Source of the DNA: Chitinophagaceae bacterium
Lineage (GTDB): Bacteria > Bacteroidota > Bacteroidia > Chitinophagales > Chitinophagaceae
DNA: 64,000 nt
Direction of reading: 5' to 3'
NCBI GenBank assembly: GCA_947447265.1
Contig: CANFKC010000001.1
Span: 142,038-206,037 of the forward strand
Under the pieces are notes generated by a model. That model was not told the DNA's origin. It saw nothing but the letters and a program-made list of their open reading frames with translations, and ran no database searches. The translations under genes were made by a program, and so were the position numbers. Below are positions 29,070 to 37,537 of this stretch, one piece after another (within the stretch, counting starts at the first letter, position 1; the number at the start of each line of letters is the position of its first letter).

Positions 29070-29086
29070 GTCGCTATACGACAGTG
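29070..29086 (-). other. Hairpin in the histidine kinase leader
   Basis: CTGTCG/CGACAG pair around a 5-nt loop about 20 bases upstream of the kinase ATG, within the predicted leader. In the kinase direction the stem is followed by an A-run, not a T-run, so it is not a normal terminator. Confidence 0.35.
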
Positions 29087-29150
29087 TTTTATGTTAGTAA
29101 ATAAATTGTACAGTGTTTTGTGTTGTTGTTGTTTGTTACTGATTATGATG

Positions 29151-29158
29151 CAAAAGTA
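29151..29158 (-). promoter_or_regulatory. -7 box of the histidine kinase gene
   Basis: The reverse strand reads TACTTTTG followed by CA. It predicts a leader of about 95-100 nt before the ATG at 29049. Confidence 0.5.
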
Positions 29159-29318
29159 TATCCGCAACACCCCCTTCTAAATGACCCACATCAAAACCGT
29201 GGTTGATGCTGATCAATTGGGGTGGGGAGGGCAAATGAATATTTTAATAAATCAATTAGCAAATTTTTTCCCCTACTAATCAACTAATCAATTAATTTCG
29301 CATCCAAATACAAATTCA

Positions 29319-30017
29319 ATGAAGAAAGTAGTTACCAATGCCGATGAAGCGGTTAGTGATATTCCTTCGGGAGCAACTATTTTGCTGGGTGGTTTCGGGC
29401 TGTGTGGTATACCTGAAAACTGCATCTCTGCAATGGTTCGCAAAGGCATTAACAACCTCACCTGCATATCAAATAATGCTGGGGTAGATGGCTTCGGAAT
29501 AGGCCTTATGCTGGAAAAGAAGCAGGTAAAAAAAATGATCTCCTCGTACGTGGGCGAAAACGCAGAATTTGAACGCCAGCTGTTGAGTGGTGAACTGGAA
29601 GTAGAATTAATTCCACAGGGCACACTTGCCACCCGCTGCATGGCTGCCGGTTATGGTATGCCTGCCGTTTACCTGCAGGCGGGTTACGGCACGGAAGTGG
29701 CTGAGGGTAAAGAAATAAGGGAATTTAACGGCAAAAATTACCTGCTGGAGCATGCTTTTGATGCGGATTTCGCTATTGTAAAAGCATGGAAGGGCGATAC
29801 TATGGGTAACCTTATTTTTAAAGATACCGCCCGTAATTTTAACCCGTTAATGGCAATGGCGGGTAAAATAACTATTGTTGAAGTAGAGCACCTGGTAGAG
29901 CCGGGCGAACTGGACCCTAATCATATCCATACTCCGGGCATTTATGTGCATCGCATTTTCCAGGGTAGCGATTATGAAAAAAGAATTGAGCAACTGACCG
30001 TTCGTAAAAAAGCATAA
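29319..30017 (+). CDS. scoA: 3-oxoacid CoA-transferase, subunit A
   Basis: This 232-residue protein has the CoA-transferase I alpha-subunit motifs: [13 protein letters not shown] near residue 27, SNNAG, and the C-terminal [19 protein letters not shown] block. With subunit B it moves CoA from succinyl-CoA to acetoacetate in ketone body and ketogenic amino acid breakdown. Subunit B follows at 57 bp on the same strand. The ATG at 29319 gives the normal start; a TAATTTCG sequence upstream is close to, but not exactly, the -7 consensus. Confidence 0.92.
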   Translation: MKKVVTNADEAVSDIPSGATILLGGFGLCGIPENCISAMVRKGINNLTCISNNAGVDGFGIGLMLEKKQVKKMISSYVGENAEFERQLLSGELEVELIPQGTLATRCMAAGYGMPAVYLQAGYGTEVAEGKEIREFNGKNYLLEHAFDADFAIVKAWKGDTMGNLIFKDTARNFNPLMAMAGKITIVEVEHLVEPGELDPNHIHTPGIYVHRIFQGSDYEKRIEQLTVRKKA

Positions 30018-30074
30018 TAGCATTTACAAAACAGTGGTCAATTTTACTTTTTTACCTTTCACTTTTAATTTTTT

Positions 30075-30731
30075 ATGGCTCTTAATAAAGAACAAATAGC
30101 AAAAAGAATTGCCCAGGAATTGCAGGATGGTTTCTATGTAAACCTTGGCATAGGCATACCTACTTTGGTGGCTAATTATATACCTGCAGGCGTTAGCGTA
30201 GTGCTGCAAAGCGAAAATGGCCTGCTCGGCATGGGACCGTTCCCTTTTGAGGGCGATGAAGATGCCGACCTTATTAACGCAGGCAAACAGACTATTACTA
30301 CTCTTCCCGGATCATCGTTTTTTGATAGTGCCATGAGTTTTGGTATGATACGCGCCGGCAAAGTGCACCTGACTGTATTAGGTGCCATGGAAGTATCAGA
30401 AACCGGTGATATCGCTAACTGGAAGATACCGAACAAAATGGTGAAAGGCATGGGTGGCGCTATGGACCTGGTTGCTGCGGCTAAAAACATTATTGTCGCC
30501 ATGCAACACACTAACCCAAAGGGTGAAAGCAAGCTATTGGCGAAATGCTCTTTACCACTTACCGGTGTAGGATGCGTTAAAAAAGTAGTAACTGACCTTG
30601 GTGTATTTGATATTACTGCAGATGGTTTTATTTTAAGGGAATACGCGCCTGGCATATCTATTGACGAGATAAAAGCAAAAACAGCCGGCAAGCTAGTCGT
30701 AGCCGCTGACGTAAAAGAAATAGCACTATAA
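30075..30731 (+). CDS. scoB: 3-oxoacid CoA-transferase, subunit B
   Basis: This 218-residue protein has the beta-subunit signature with the catalytic glutamate E47 in [10 protein letters not shown], which forms the CoA thioester. [11 protein letters not shown] and the [15 protein letters not shown] blocks also match. It pairs with subunit A just upstream. The 57-bp gap carries a T-rich stretch but no hairpin, so the genes are probably co-transcribed. Confidence 0.93.
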   Translation: MALNKEQIAKRIAQELQDGFYVNLGIGIPTLVANYIPAGVSVVLQSENGLLGMGPFPFEGDEDADLINAGKQTITTLPGSSFFDSAMSFGMIRAGKVHLTVLGAMEVSETGDIANWKIPNKMVKGMGGAMDLVAAAKNIIVAMQHTNPKGESKLLAKCSLPLTGVGCVKKVVTDLGVFDITADGFILREYAPGISIDEIKAKTAGKLVVAADVKEIAL

Positions 30732-31004
30732 TAATGGTGAATTGTAAATGGTAAATGGTTAATTGCTTCTTGCAGGCAACATCTTTACCATTTTACTTTT
30801 AGGGCAGAATAGCTAACACCTATTACCGTTTCAGCAACAAATTCCGGCACCGCGGCTTAACGTGGAGAAAGCAGAGGGCTCGCAGCAGGCGCAAAGCCAA
30901 AGCCGGTTCTGGCGCTAAACCTCTACTAATTCTCCCTACATTCTACCAGGTACAAATCACCAGGTATAAATCACCATTTATAATTTAAAATTTATAATTT
31001 ACCA

Positions 31005-31346
31005 TTGATAAACGTTTACCATAACGGAGCTTGCAGTAAAAGTAATGGTGCCCTGGAACTATTACAGGCAAAGGGCATTCCGCACGAGGTACGGTGGTAC
31101 CTTATGGAACCGCTGAGTGTAGAGGAGCTATCCGCCCTGCTTATAAAACTTGGTATGCAACCTTCTCAACTGGTGCGCAAAGGAGAGCCAATTTATAAAG
31201 AGCGTTACGAGGGTAAATCCGTTACAGAAAACGAGTGGCTGCAAATACTAGCAGACAATCCCACCCTAATAGAACGGCCAATAATAGAAAATGGGGGACA
31301 GGCCATAATCGCACGGCCACCTGAAAGGGTATTAGAAATGACCTAA
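31005..31346 (+). CDS. ArsC/Spx-family reductase (arsenate reductase, glutaredoxin type)
   Basis: This 113-residue protein has C10 in HNGACSKSNGALELL and the C-terminal RPII and RPPERVLEM blocks of the ArsC thioredoxin-fold family. That matches glutaredoxin-linked arsenate reductases, although many family members have other or unknown roles. The only sensible start is TTG at 31005, since no ATG lies between it and upstream stops. No ars operon is nearby, which weakens a specific arsenic role. Its stop overlaps by 4 bp the stop of the convergent outer-membrane-like gene. Upstream lies an AT-rich direct repeat (TTTATAATTTA twice, 30978-31002). Confidence 0.78.
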   Translation: MINVYHNGACSKSNGALELLQAKGIPHEVRWYLMEPLSVEELSALLIKLGMQPSQLVRKGEPIYKERYEGKSVTENEWLQILADNPTLIERPIIENGGQAIIARPPERVLEMT

Positions 31347-31951
31347 TTGATTCCGAAACCGAAGCCAATTGCCGCAATTAGTCCGCCCGGTTTAAGGAAA
31401 TTATAGGCTTTTACGGTTGCGTCATTGATCGGGTCGCCATAAACCTGATTAAAAGTATTAGCGGTAAGTGCCTGCGACCAACCTAACATGAGAAAAAACT
31501 TGTTCTTTCCGGTCTGCCCCAGATTTGCGTAATAGTGCGTCGCGATGTAAAAATTAGTAACCGGGTGCAGATCAAGGGTGACCTGCTCGTTATTACCGTA
31601 AATAGTTGATGCGCTTGTCTGGAAATTGCTCAGTCCTAAATTATGTGTAACCCCTAAGCCAATCGTCCACCCCTTGTGGCAGGGTTTAAAAAAATACTGG
31701 AAGCCGACATTCATTTTGTAGCCCCAGCTGCTAACACCAAAGCCGGCATCGACGCCAACCTGCTTAACAAACTCATATTCAGCACCTACAGCCAGCAAGC
31801 CATTACTGTTATTAAGACCCGTGCTGGTGGTAATAAACATAGTGGAGCATTTGCTGTCAGTAACCACTTTTTTGTGATCCCCTTTCGCCTGTTGGCCATA
31901 AGTGGAAGCGACAATTAGAAAAAGGCATAAAGCCAGAGTAAACTTCTTCAT
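31343..31951 (-). CDS. Outer-membrane beta-barrel-like protein
   Basis: This 202-residue protein begins with signal peptide MKKFTLALCLFLIVASTYGQ; the frame is open to 32131, but that part overlaps repeat DNA. The mature part alternates hydrophobic and polar residues (VGVDAGFGVSSWGYKMNVGFQYFF) and ends in GFGFGIN, as small outer-membrane barrels do. No specific function is recognisable. It is convergent with the ArsC-like gene, with overlapping stop codons. Confidence 0.65.
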   Translation of the reverse strand: MKKFTLALCLFLIVASTYGQQAKGDHKKVVTDSKCSTMFITTSTGLNNSNGLLAVGAEYEFVKQVGVDAGFGVSSWGYKMNVGFQYFFKPCHKGWTIGLGVTHNLGLSNFQTSASTIYGNNEQVTLDLHPVTNFYIATHYYANLGQTGKNKFFLMLGWSQALTANTFNQVYGDPINDATVKAYNFLKPGGLIAAIGFGFGIN

Positions 31952-32024
31952 AAGCTGGTATTGTATTGTAAAAGTACGATGGCATAGCAAAAAAGCAAAT
32001 TTTATTGTAATTTGTTGTGTGGGC

Positions 32025-32301
32025 TTACGGGCGTTACAAACGCCAATCCGTGGCATCCTCGTTGCAAACGAGGACGAGTGAACGAGTGAGAACGAGGTTA
32101 TATATATGTGGCACACCTTGTAGTTCAACATATATTACGGGCGTTACAAACGCCAGTCCGTGGCATCCTCGTTGCAAACGAGGACGAGTGAACGAGTGAG
32201 AACGAGGTTATATATATGTGGCACACCTTGTAGTGCAACAAATATTACGGGCGTTACAAACGCCAGTCCGTGGCATCCTCGTTGCAAACGAGGACGAGTG
32301 A
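32025..32301. repeat. 110-bp tandem repeat, about 2.5 copies, with internal hairpins
   Basis: Copies start at 32025, 32135 and 32245; the third is cut after about 57 bp. Each unit has two tri-loop hairpins: GGCGTT-ACA-AACGCC and CCTCGTT-GCA-AACGAGG. After these come short direct repeats of ACGAGTGA and a TTATATATATGTGG stretch. Copies differ at only a few bases. It lies between the outer-membrane-like gene and panD. Confidence 0.85.
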
Positions 32302-32380
32302 GTCATCTTGCCTTAAATAGTTTTATTATTCATTTAACTAAGTTATTCCCTAATAACTTTACCCTTTTGGTTAAACCTTG

Positions 32381-32388
32381 TACATTTG
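32381..32388 (+). promoter_or_regulatory. -7 box of panD
   Basis: TACATTTG followed by CA ends eight bases before the panD ATG and 80 bp after the tandem repeat. Confidence 0.55.
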
Positions 32389-32396
32389 CAGCCGCT

Positions 32397-32741
32397 ATGC
32401 AAATAGAAGTACTGAAATCTAAAATACACAGGGTAAAGATCACAGAATCTAACCTGAACTACATAGGCAGTATTACCATTGATGAAGATCTGATGGATGC
32501 AGCCAATATGATTGAGAATGAAAAAGTACAGGTACTTGATATCAACAATGGTTCCCGTCTTGAAACATATATTATAAAAGGCACACGCGGTTCTGGTCAA
32601 ATATGTATGAACGGGCCTGCAGCGCTGCTGGTTTCAGTTGGCGATACTGTTATTATTATCTCTTATGCCCGTATGGACTTTGAAGAGGCAAAGACTTTCA
32701 AGCCTGTGATCATATTTCCGAAAGAAGACAATAGTTTGTAA
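32397..32741 (+). CDS. panD: Aspartate 1-decarboxylase
   Basis: This 114-residue pyruvoyl enzyme makes beta-alanine for pantothenate from aspartate. The self-cleavage site G24-S25 (NYIGSITID) is at the family position, and NGPAALLV and [10 protein letters not shown] match the core. The frame is open far upstream through the tandem repeat, but the ATG at 32397 after the -7 box is the natural start. It leads an apparent operon with the flippase-like gene (18 bp on) and rfaE2. Confidence 0.95.
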   Translation: MQIEVLKSKIHRVKITESNLNYIGSITIDEDLMDAANMIENEKVQVLDINNGSRLETYIIKGTRGSGQICMNGPAALLVSVGDTVIIISYARMDFEEAKTFKPVIIFPKEDNSL

Positions 32742-32759
32742 ATCCGTACCTTTACTGGA

Positions 32760-33764
32760 ATGAAGAAAGCCCTGGCCACAATACTAAAGTACGTAATTTT
32801 CCTTGGGCTGGGGATAGGTATTGGATGGTACATGCTATACAAGGTGCAGAAAGAGGGCAATCTTGATAAACTGCTGAATTCCATATACCAAAGCGTAAAT
32901 CCCCCATGGTATCTTATTACCATATGCTTCGTGGGCTTCCTTTCGCACTATATACGGGCTATCCGCTGGCGGTATCTGCTCGAAACTATTGACCTGAGGC
33001 CAACCCTTACCAATACCATGTTCGCGGTAATGATAGGGTATGTTACCAACCTGATTCTGCCCCGTGCAGGCGAAGTTGCCAAATGTACTGTACTTGCCAA
33101 ATACGAAGATATGCCTGCCCATAAAATGGTGGGCACTATTGTTGCAGAGCGTGCATTCGATGTGGTTTGCCTGCTTACCATAGCTTTAGTTACCTTTTTG
33201 CTGGAAATGGGCCGCATCAGCAGCTACATCTCTAAATTCATTGTCCCCTACCTGAAAGGCCTGGAAACCGTTATGACCATAGGCCTTATAGTGATAGCGG
33301 TAGTTATTGCAGGCACCATGTTGTGGTACCGGAAAAACAAAGACAGTAAAATAGGACTGCTGGCAAAAGAAATGACCCATGGCATACTATCCATAGTAAA
33401 CATGAAAAAGAAGTGGGAATTCGTAATTCTCACCGTATTAATGTGGCTTATGTATACCCTGCAGATCTACCTTGGCCTGAAAAGCGTTGGCGCAAATCTT
33501 TCGCTTGTATCATCGATGGTTGTGCTGGTTTGGGGCAGTGTGGCATTAATATTTGTACCGGGTGGCATAGGGCTGTATCCGTGGCTTGTTTCGCAGATGC
33601 TGCAGGGCCCTTACCAGATAGACCAGATAACAGCTGACGCGTTTGGCTGGATTGCCTGGGCGGTACAAACCTGTGTTATTATAATACTTGGCGTCTTTTC
33701 GCTGCTATTCATTCATTCTTACAATAAAAAGCGAAATGCAAAAATTGCAGTGGATACAAAATAA
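32760..33764 (+). CDS. Flippase-like membrane protein (UPF0104 / LPG synthase TM domain)
   Basis: This 334-residue protein has about eight membrane helices and the family motifs RAIRWRYLL, LPRAGEVAKC and VAERAFDV. It resembles the membrane part of lysylphosphatidylglycerol synthases without the catalytic C-terminus. Related proteins are thought to move lipids or lipid-linked sugars. It is 18 bp downstream of panD, and its last 29 bases overlap rfaE2, which fits an envelope or LPS role. Confidence 0.82.
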   Translation: MKKALATILKYVIFLGLGIGIGWYMLYKVQKEGNLDKLLNSIYQSVNPPWYLITICFVGFLSHYIRAIRWRYLLETIDLRPTLTNTMFAVMIGYVTNLILPRAGEVAKCTVLAKYEDMPAHKMVGTIVAERAFDVVCLLTIALVTFLLEMGRISSYISKFIVPYLKGLETVMTIGLIVIAVVIAGTMLWYRKNKDSKIGLLAKEMTHGILSIVNMKKKWEFVILTVLMWLMYTLQIYLGLKSVGANLSLVSSMVVLVWGSVALIFVPGGIGLYPWLVSQMLQGPYQIDQITADAFGWIAWAVQTCVIIILGVFSLLFIHSYNKKRNAKIAVDTK

Positions 33765-34227
33765 GATTTACAGCGGTGAAGCAATGCGCCAGCAGTGCAA
33801 TGTGTGGCGGGCTTCCGGCAGAAAAATTGTATTTACCAATGGCTGCTTCGATATACTGCACCATGGCCACCTTACTTTACTGGCAGAAGCAGCGGAATTT
33901 GGCAACAAACTGATACTGGCGCTCAATACTGACGCTTCCGTAAAACGACTGAAAGGGCCGGAGCGCCCGATAACCCATGAGCAGGACAGGGCTTTTCAGG
34001 CTGCTTCGCTGCTGTGTGTTGATGCCGTTTGCCTTTTTGATGAAGATACACCGGAAGCGCTGATAAAAACCCTGAAACCCGACGTACTTGTAAAGGGCGG
34101 CGACTACACCATTGACACTATAGTGGGCGCTGACTTTGTGTTGGCAAATGGGGGCACAGTAGAGATCATACCATTCGTTCAGGGCTATTCCACTACCTCA
34201 ATTATCGGCAAGATTAAAAAATTGTAA
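33736..34227 (+). CDS. rfaE2: D-glycero-beta-D-manno-heptose 1-phosphate adenylyltransferase
   Basis: This 164-residue nucleotidyltransferase contains TNGCFDILHHGH (the HxGH motif) and a C-terminal GYSTTSIIGKI. It activates heptose phosphate with ATP to make ADP-heptose for LPS. It corresponds to the C-terminal half of E. coli HldE as a stand-alone enzyme. The frame is open from 33688, but the ATG at 33736 gives the normal length. It overlaps the flippase-like gene by 29 bp. No heptose kinase (RfaE1) is in the window. Confidence 0.9.
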   Translation: MQKLQWIQNKIYSGEAMRQQCNVWRASGRKIVFTNGCFDILHHGHLTLLAEAAEFGNKLILALNTDASVKRLKGPERPITHEQDRAFQAASLLCVDAVCLFDEDTPEALIKTLKPDVLVKGGDYTIDTIVGADFVLANGGTVEIIPFVQGYSTTSIIGKIKKL

Positions 34228-34276
34228 ATTATTCGGGCAAATACATAAGCAGCTACGTTTTCAGGATGTAAGAGGC

Positions 34277-34284
34277 TATTTTTG
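34277..34284 (+). promoter_or_regulatory. -7 box of ppk1-ppx
   Basis: TATTTTTG lies 16 bases before the ppk1 ATG, giving the polyphosphate pair its own start separate from the panD operon. Confidence 0.5.
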
Positions 34285-34300
34285 AAAACATTTCAAATTC

Positions 34301-36379
34301 ATGACCAATCACAACAAACACGTTATTGTAAGAGATTTAAGCTGGCTGGCATTTAACGCCCGGGTTCTACAGGAAGCGAAAGATACCAGTAATCATATAC
34401 ATGACCGCCTTCGCTTCTTAGGTATTTTTTCAAATAATCTCGATGAATTTTTCAGGGTGCGTGTGGCTGCATTAAGCAGGATGGTACTTTTGGGTAAAGA
34501 AGCTAAAATGCACCTGGAAGCCAATCCGGATAAAATATTGCGAAGGATACACCTCACCGTAATTGAGCAGCAGGCTGAATTTGACCGTATTTTCCAGGAT
34601 ATTATTGCAGAACTGGGTAAGAATGGAGTTCATATAAAAAATGAAAAGCAACTCAGTAAGGTACAGAAGGAATTTGTAAGAACTTACTTTGAACAAAAGG
34701 TACGCACGCAGGTTATCCCGTTGATGATAGAGACCATCCCGCAGATGCCTTTATTGCGCGATAAATCTATTTACCTGGCCTGTGTTTTGGGCAATAGCAC
34801 TTCATCAATGCTGCAGCGCTACGCGCTTATTGAAATACCTACCAAGGTATTGCCGCGCTTTGTAATAATGCCCTCAGAAAAAGGCACTACCGATATTATT
34901 CTGCTGGAAGATATTATCAGGTTCAACATCCCTAATTTGTTCGCCCCATTTGGCTTTAACCAGTTTATGGGCTACATTATTAAAGTAACCCGCGACGCTG
35001 AACTTGATATTGATAATGATGTTAGCAACAACATACTTTCAGAGCTGGAAAAAGGTCTGAAGAACCGCAAGAAGGGCCGTGCAACGCGATTTGTATATGA
35101 CCGCACCATTGACCCTCCGCTGCTCAACTTCCTTACCAAGCGCCTTGGCCTGCTGAAAAAAGACCACCAGATACCGGGCGGCAGAATACACAATTTCAAA
35201 GATTTTATTGATTTCCCAAAGACGATATTTAACGATATACCGGCACGGCCACAACCTTTTGTGCACCCGCTGCTGCGCCAGCCTCTGCTGATACTGGATG
35301 TACTGGAAAAGCGCGATGTAATGCTGCATTTCCCTTACCATTCGTTCGATTCTGTAATCGATCTGATAAGAGAAGCGGCAATTGACCCTAATGTGCTCAG
35401 CATTAAAATTACCTGCTACCGCCTGGCTAAAAATTCTAAGATAGTGAACGCGCTGATTAATGCCGTTCGTAATGGCAAGCAGGTGACTGTAGTGCTGGAA
35501 CTCCGCGCCAGGTTTGATGAAGAAGCGAATATGCGCTGGAAAGAACACCTGGAAGAAGAAGGTGTGAACGTGGTACTGGGCATCCCTAACATGAAGGTGC
35601 ATGCGAAAATATGCCTGATAAAGAAACGCACTTTCAATAAAATAAAGGAATACGGCTTTGTTTCAACAGGCAACCTGAATGAAAATACGGCAACCTATTA
35701 TGGCGACCACTGCCTGCTTACTACTAACAAGAACATTATCGCAGATCTGAATAAGGTTTTCAACTACCTGGAAAACCCGCTCAAAAAAACCGTGGTTTAC
35801 AAGAACTGTAAAACATTATCGGTTGCGCCATTTAATATGCGCGCCGCCTTTTCAGCACTTATTGATAAGGAGATCCGCAACTACAAAAAAACAAAGAAAG
35901 GCAGCATCATTATTAAGCTTAACAGCCTTGTAGATAAAGAACTGATAGATAAATTATATGCCGCAGCTAAAGTTGGTGTTGATATAAAGCTGGTTATACG
36001 GGGTATCTGCTGCGCCTATACCCAACAAAAAGTATTCAAAGACCACATGCAGGCAATCAGCATCATTGACGATAACCTGGAACACGCAAGGGTGTTCATT
36101 TTCGATAATAATGGAGCTCCGCAGGTATTCATATCTTCGGCAGACTGGATGATAAGAAACCTTGACCATCGTGTAGAGGTTGCCTGCCCCGTTTTTGACA
36201 AGGAAATACAGCAGGAATTGATGGAAATAATGAAGATACAGCTTGCCGAAAATGTAAAAGGTCGTATATTAGACAACGATCAGCACAATGAGTACGTGCA
36301 GCGGGCCGACAAAGCACCGGTTGTGCGTTCGCAGGAGGCTATTTATACATACTTACGCAATAAAAAATACGTAGATTGA
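34301..36379 (+). CDS. ppk1: Polyphosphate kinase 1
   Basis: This 692-residue enzyme makes polyphosphate from ATP reversibly. It has the PPK1 N-terminal motif (DLSWLAFNARVLQEA, SNNLDEFFRVRV) and the autophosphorylated histidine H434 in NMKVHAK, at nearly the same number as in E. coli. The second catalytic region, ISSADWMIRNLDHRVEV, lies near the C-terminus. Length is typical. Its stop codon overlaps the ppx start, so synthesis and breakdown enzymes are translationally coupled. Confidence 0.96.
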   Translation: MTNHNKHVIVRDLSWLAFNARVLQEAKDTSNHIHDRLRFLGIFSNNLDEFFRVRVAALSRMVLLGKEAKMHLEANPDKILRRIHLTVIEQQAEFDRIFQDIIAELGKNGVHIKNEKQLSKVQKEFVRTYFEQKVRTQVIPLMIETIPQMPLLRDKSIYLACVLGNSTSSMLQRYALIEIPTKVLPRFVIMPSEKGTTDIILLEDIIRFNIPNLFAPFGFNQFMGYIIKVTRDAELDIDNDVSNNILSELEKGLKNRKKGRATRFVYDRTIDPPLLNFLTKRLGLLKKDHQIPGGRIHNFKDFIDFPKTIFNDIPARPQPFVHPLLRQPLLILDVLEKRDVMLHFPYHSFDSVIDLIREAAIDPNVLSIKITCYRLAKNSKIVNALINAVRNGKQVTVVLELRARFDEEANMRWKEHLEEEGVNVVLGIPNMKVHAKICLIKKRTFNKIKEYGFVSTGNLNENTATYYGDHCLLTTNKNIIADLNKVFNYLENPLKKTVVYKNCKTLSVAPFNMRAAFSALIDKEIRNYKKTKKGSIIIKLNSLVDKELIDKLYAAAKVGVDIKLVIRGICCAYTQQKVFKDHMQAISIIDDNLEHARVFIFDNNGAPQVFISSADWMIRNLDHRVEVACPVFDKEIQQELMEIMKIQLAENVKGRILDNDQHNEYVQRADKAPVVRSQEAIYTYLRNKKYVD

Positions 36380-37269
36380 TACTTGCAGCGATTGATATTG
36401 GTTCTAATGCCGCCAGGTTACTAATTTGTGAAACATCGGTGTACAAAGATGGGTCCGTCGATTTTACCAAACTTACCCTGCTGCGCATACCCCTTCGCTT
36501 AGGCTTTGATGTGTTTGATAACGGTTTTGTATCAGACGAAAAAAAGAAAAAACTTATTGAAACCCTTAAGGCGTACAGGCTGCTCATGAACATTTATAAT
36601 GTTGAAGCCTATAAAGCATGCGCCACTTCTGCTATGCGCGATGCCAGTAATGGCCCGCAGATAATGCAGGAAATACTGGATGAAACAGGTTTCGAAATAA
36701 AAATAATAAGCGGTGTTGAAGAAGCCAACATACTCTACGAAACGCATATAGCCGATACCCTGGGTGAAAGCAAATCATACATGTATATTGATGTGGGCGG
36801 CGGCAGCACTGAAGTAACTTTATACGCGCAGGGTAAAACCATTTTTAAAGAATCGTTTAACGTAGGCACTATAAGGCTGCTGCACAATAAAGTGACCGAT
36901 GAGCAGTGGGACCACGTAAAATGGTTCATTAAAACGCATACTAAAAATCACCAGCCGCTAGAAACCATTGGTACCGGTGGTAACATTAACAAGATATTTT
37001 CCATTTCAAAACGCAAGGAAGGCAAGCCATTGCCGCTGGACCTGCTGAAAGACTATTACAAAGAACTGAGCTATACTACGCTTGAAGAGCGTAAGCACCT
37101 CTATCACCTGCGCGATGACCGTGCCGATGTTATTGTTCCCGCCTTGCAGGTATATATCTCTATTATGCGGTGGGCGCAAAGCGACGAAATATATGTACCT
37201 AAAATAGGCCTGGCCGATGGCCTTGTAAAGATGCTTTATGAAGAGCTGACCACAGGCAAGGGAAAATAA
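36376..37269 (+). CDS. ppx: Exopolyphosphatase (Ppx/GppA family)
   Basis: This 297-residue member of the Ppx/GppA phosphatases has AAIDIGSNAARLL at the N-terminus and the phosphate-binding DVGGGSTEVTL near residue 140. It releases phosphate from polyphosphate ends; a (p)ppGpp phosphatase activity is possible in this family. The start is TTG at 36376, overlapping the ppk1 stop in the four bases TTGA. No ATG in this frame would keep the conserved N-terminus. It is shorter than E. coli Ppx and lacks the C-terminal HD-like domain. Confidence 0.92.
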   Translation: MILAAIDIGSNAARLLICETSVYKDGSVDFTKLTLLRIPLRLGFDVFDNGFVSDEKKKKLIETLKAYRLLMNIYNVEAYKACATSAMRDASNGPQIMQEILDETGFEIKIISGVEEANILYETHIADTLGESKSYMYIDVGGGSTEVTLYAQGKTIFKESFNVGTIRLLHNKVTDEQWDHVKWFIKTHTKNHQPLETIGTGGNINKIFSISKRKEGKPLPLDLLKDYYKELSYTTLEERKHLYHLRDDRADVIVPALQVYISIMRWAQSDEIYVPKIGLADGLVKMLYEELTTGKGK

Positions 37270-37484
37270 TGCCGCTTAGTATGACCAATTAACAATCTTG
37301 ATGTTCCGATATTCCTGCAAGAGCGTGTTGTGAGGCTGCTTCACTGCGTCCGTAATGACTTGGTTTTTTAGTGGGCAGGGCCTTCGGCAAGTACAAATAT
37401 CAATTTTTCGTAAGTCTGGGCATTTTTACTATCTTTATTTAGCCGAAATTTTCACTTTTAGTTTTTCCCTTGGGCGCATAACCG

Positions 37485-37492
37485 TATTTTTG
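37485..37492 (+). promoter_or_regulatory. -7 box of the LysM-hpt-aroE operon
   Basis: TATTTTTG followed by CA lies 45 bases before the LysM glucosaminidase start. Confidence 0.5.
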
Positions 37493-37537
37493 CATAAATT
37501 TTCAAAAAACGAAATTATTTTAATATAAATCAGCCCG

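Noticed and set aside
31005..31346. An arsenic resistance operon
   Set aside because: Only a lone ArsC-like protein is present; the ArsR-family gene is 18 kb away, lacks cysteines, and no arsenite pump is in the window.
31952..32131. N-terminal extension of the outer-membrane-like protein
   Set aside because: The extra 60 residues come from repeat DNA, and the signal peptide begins at 31951.
32025..32301. Tandem repeat considered as a CRISPR array
   Set aside because: The whole 110-bp unit repeats, with no unique spacers, only 2.5 copies and no cas genes.
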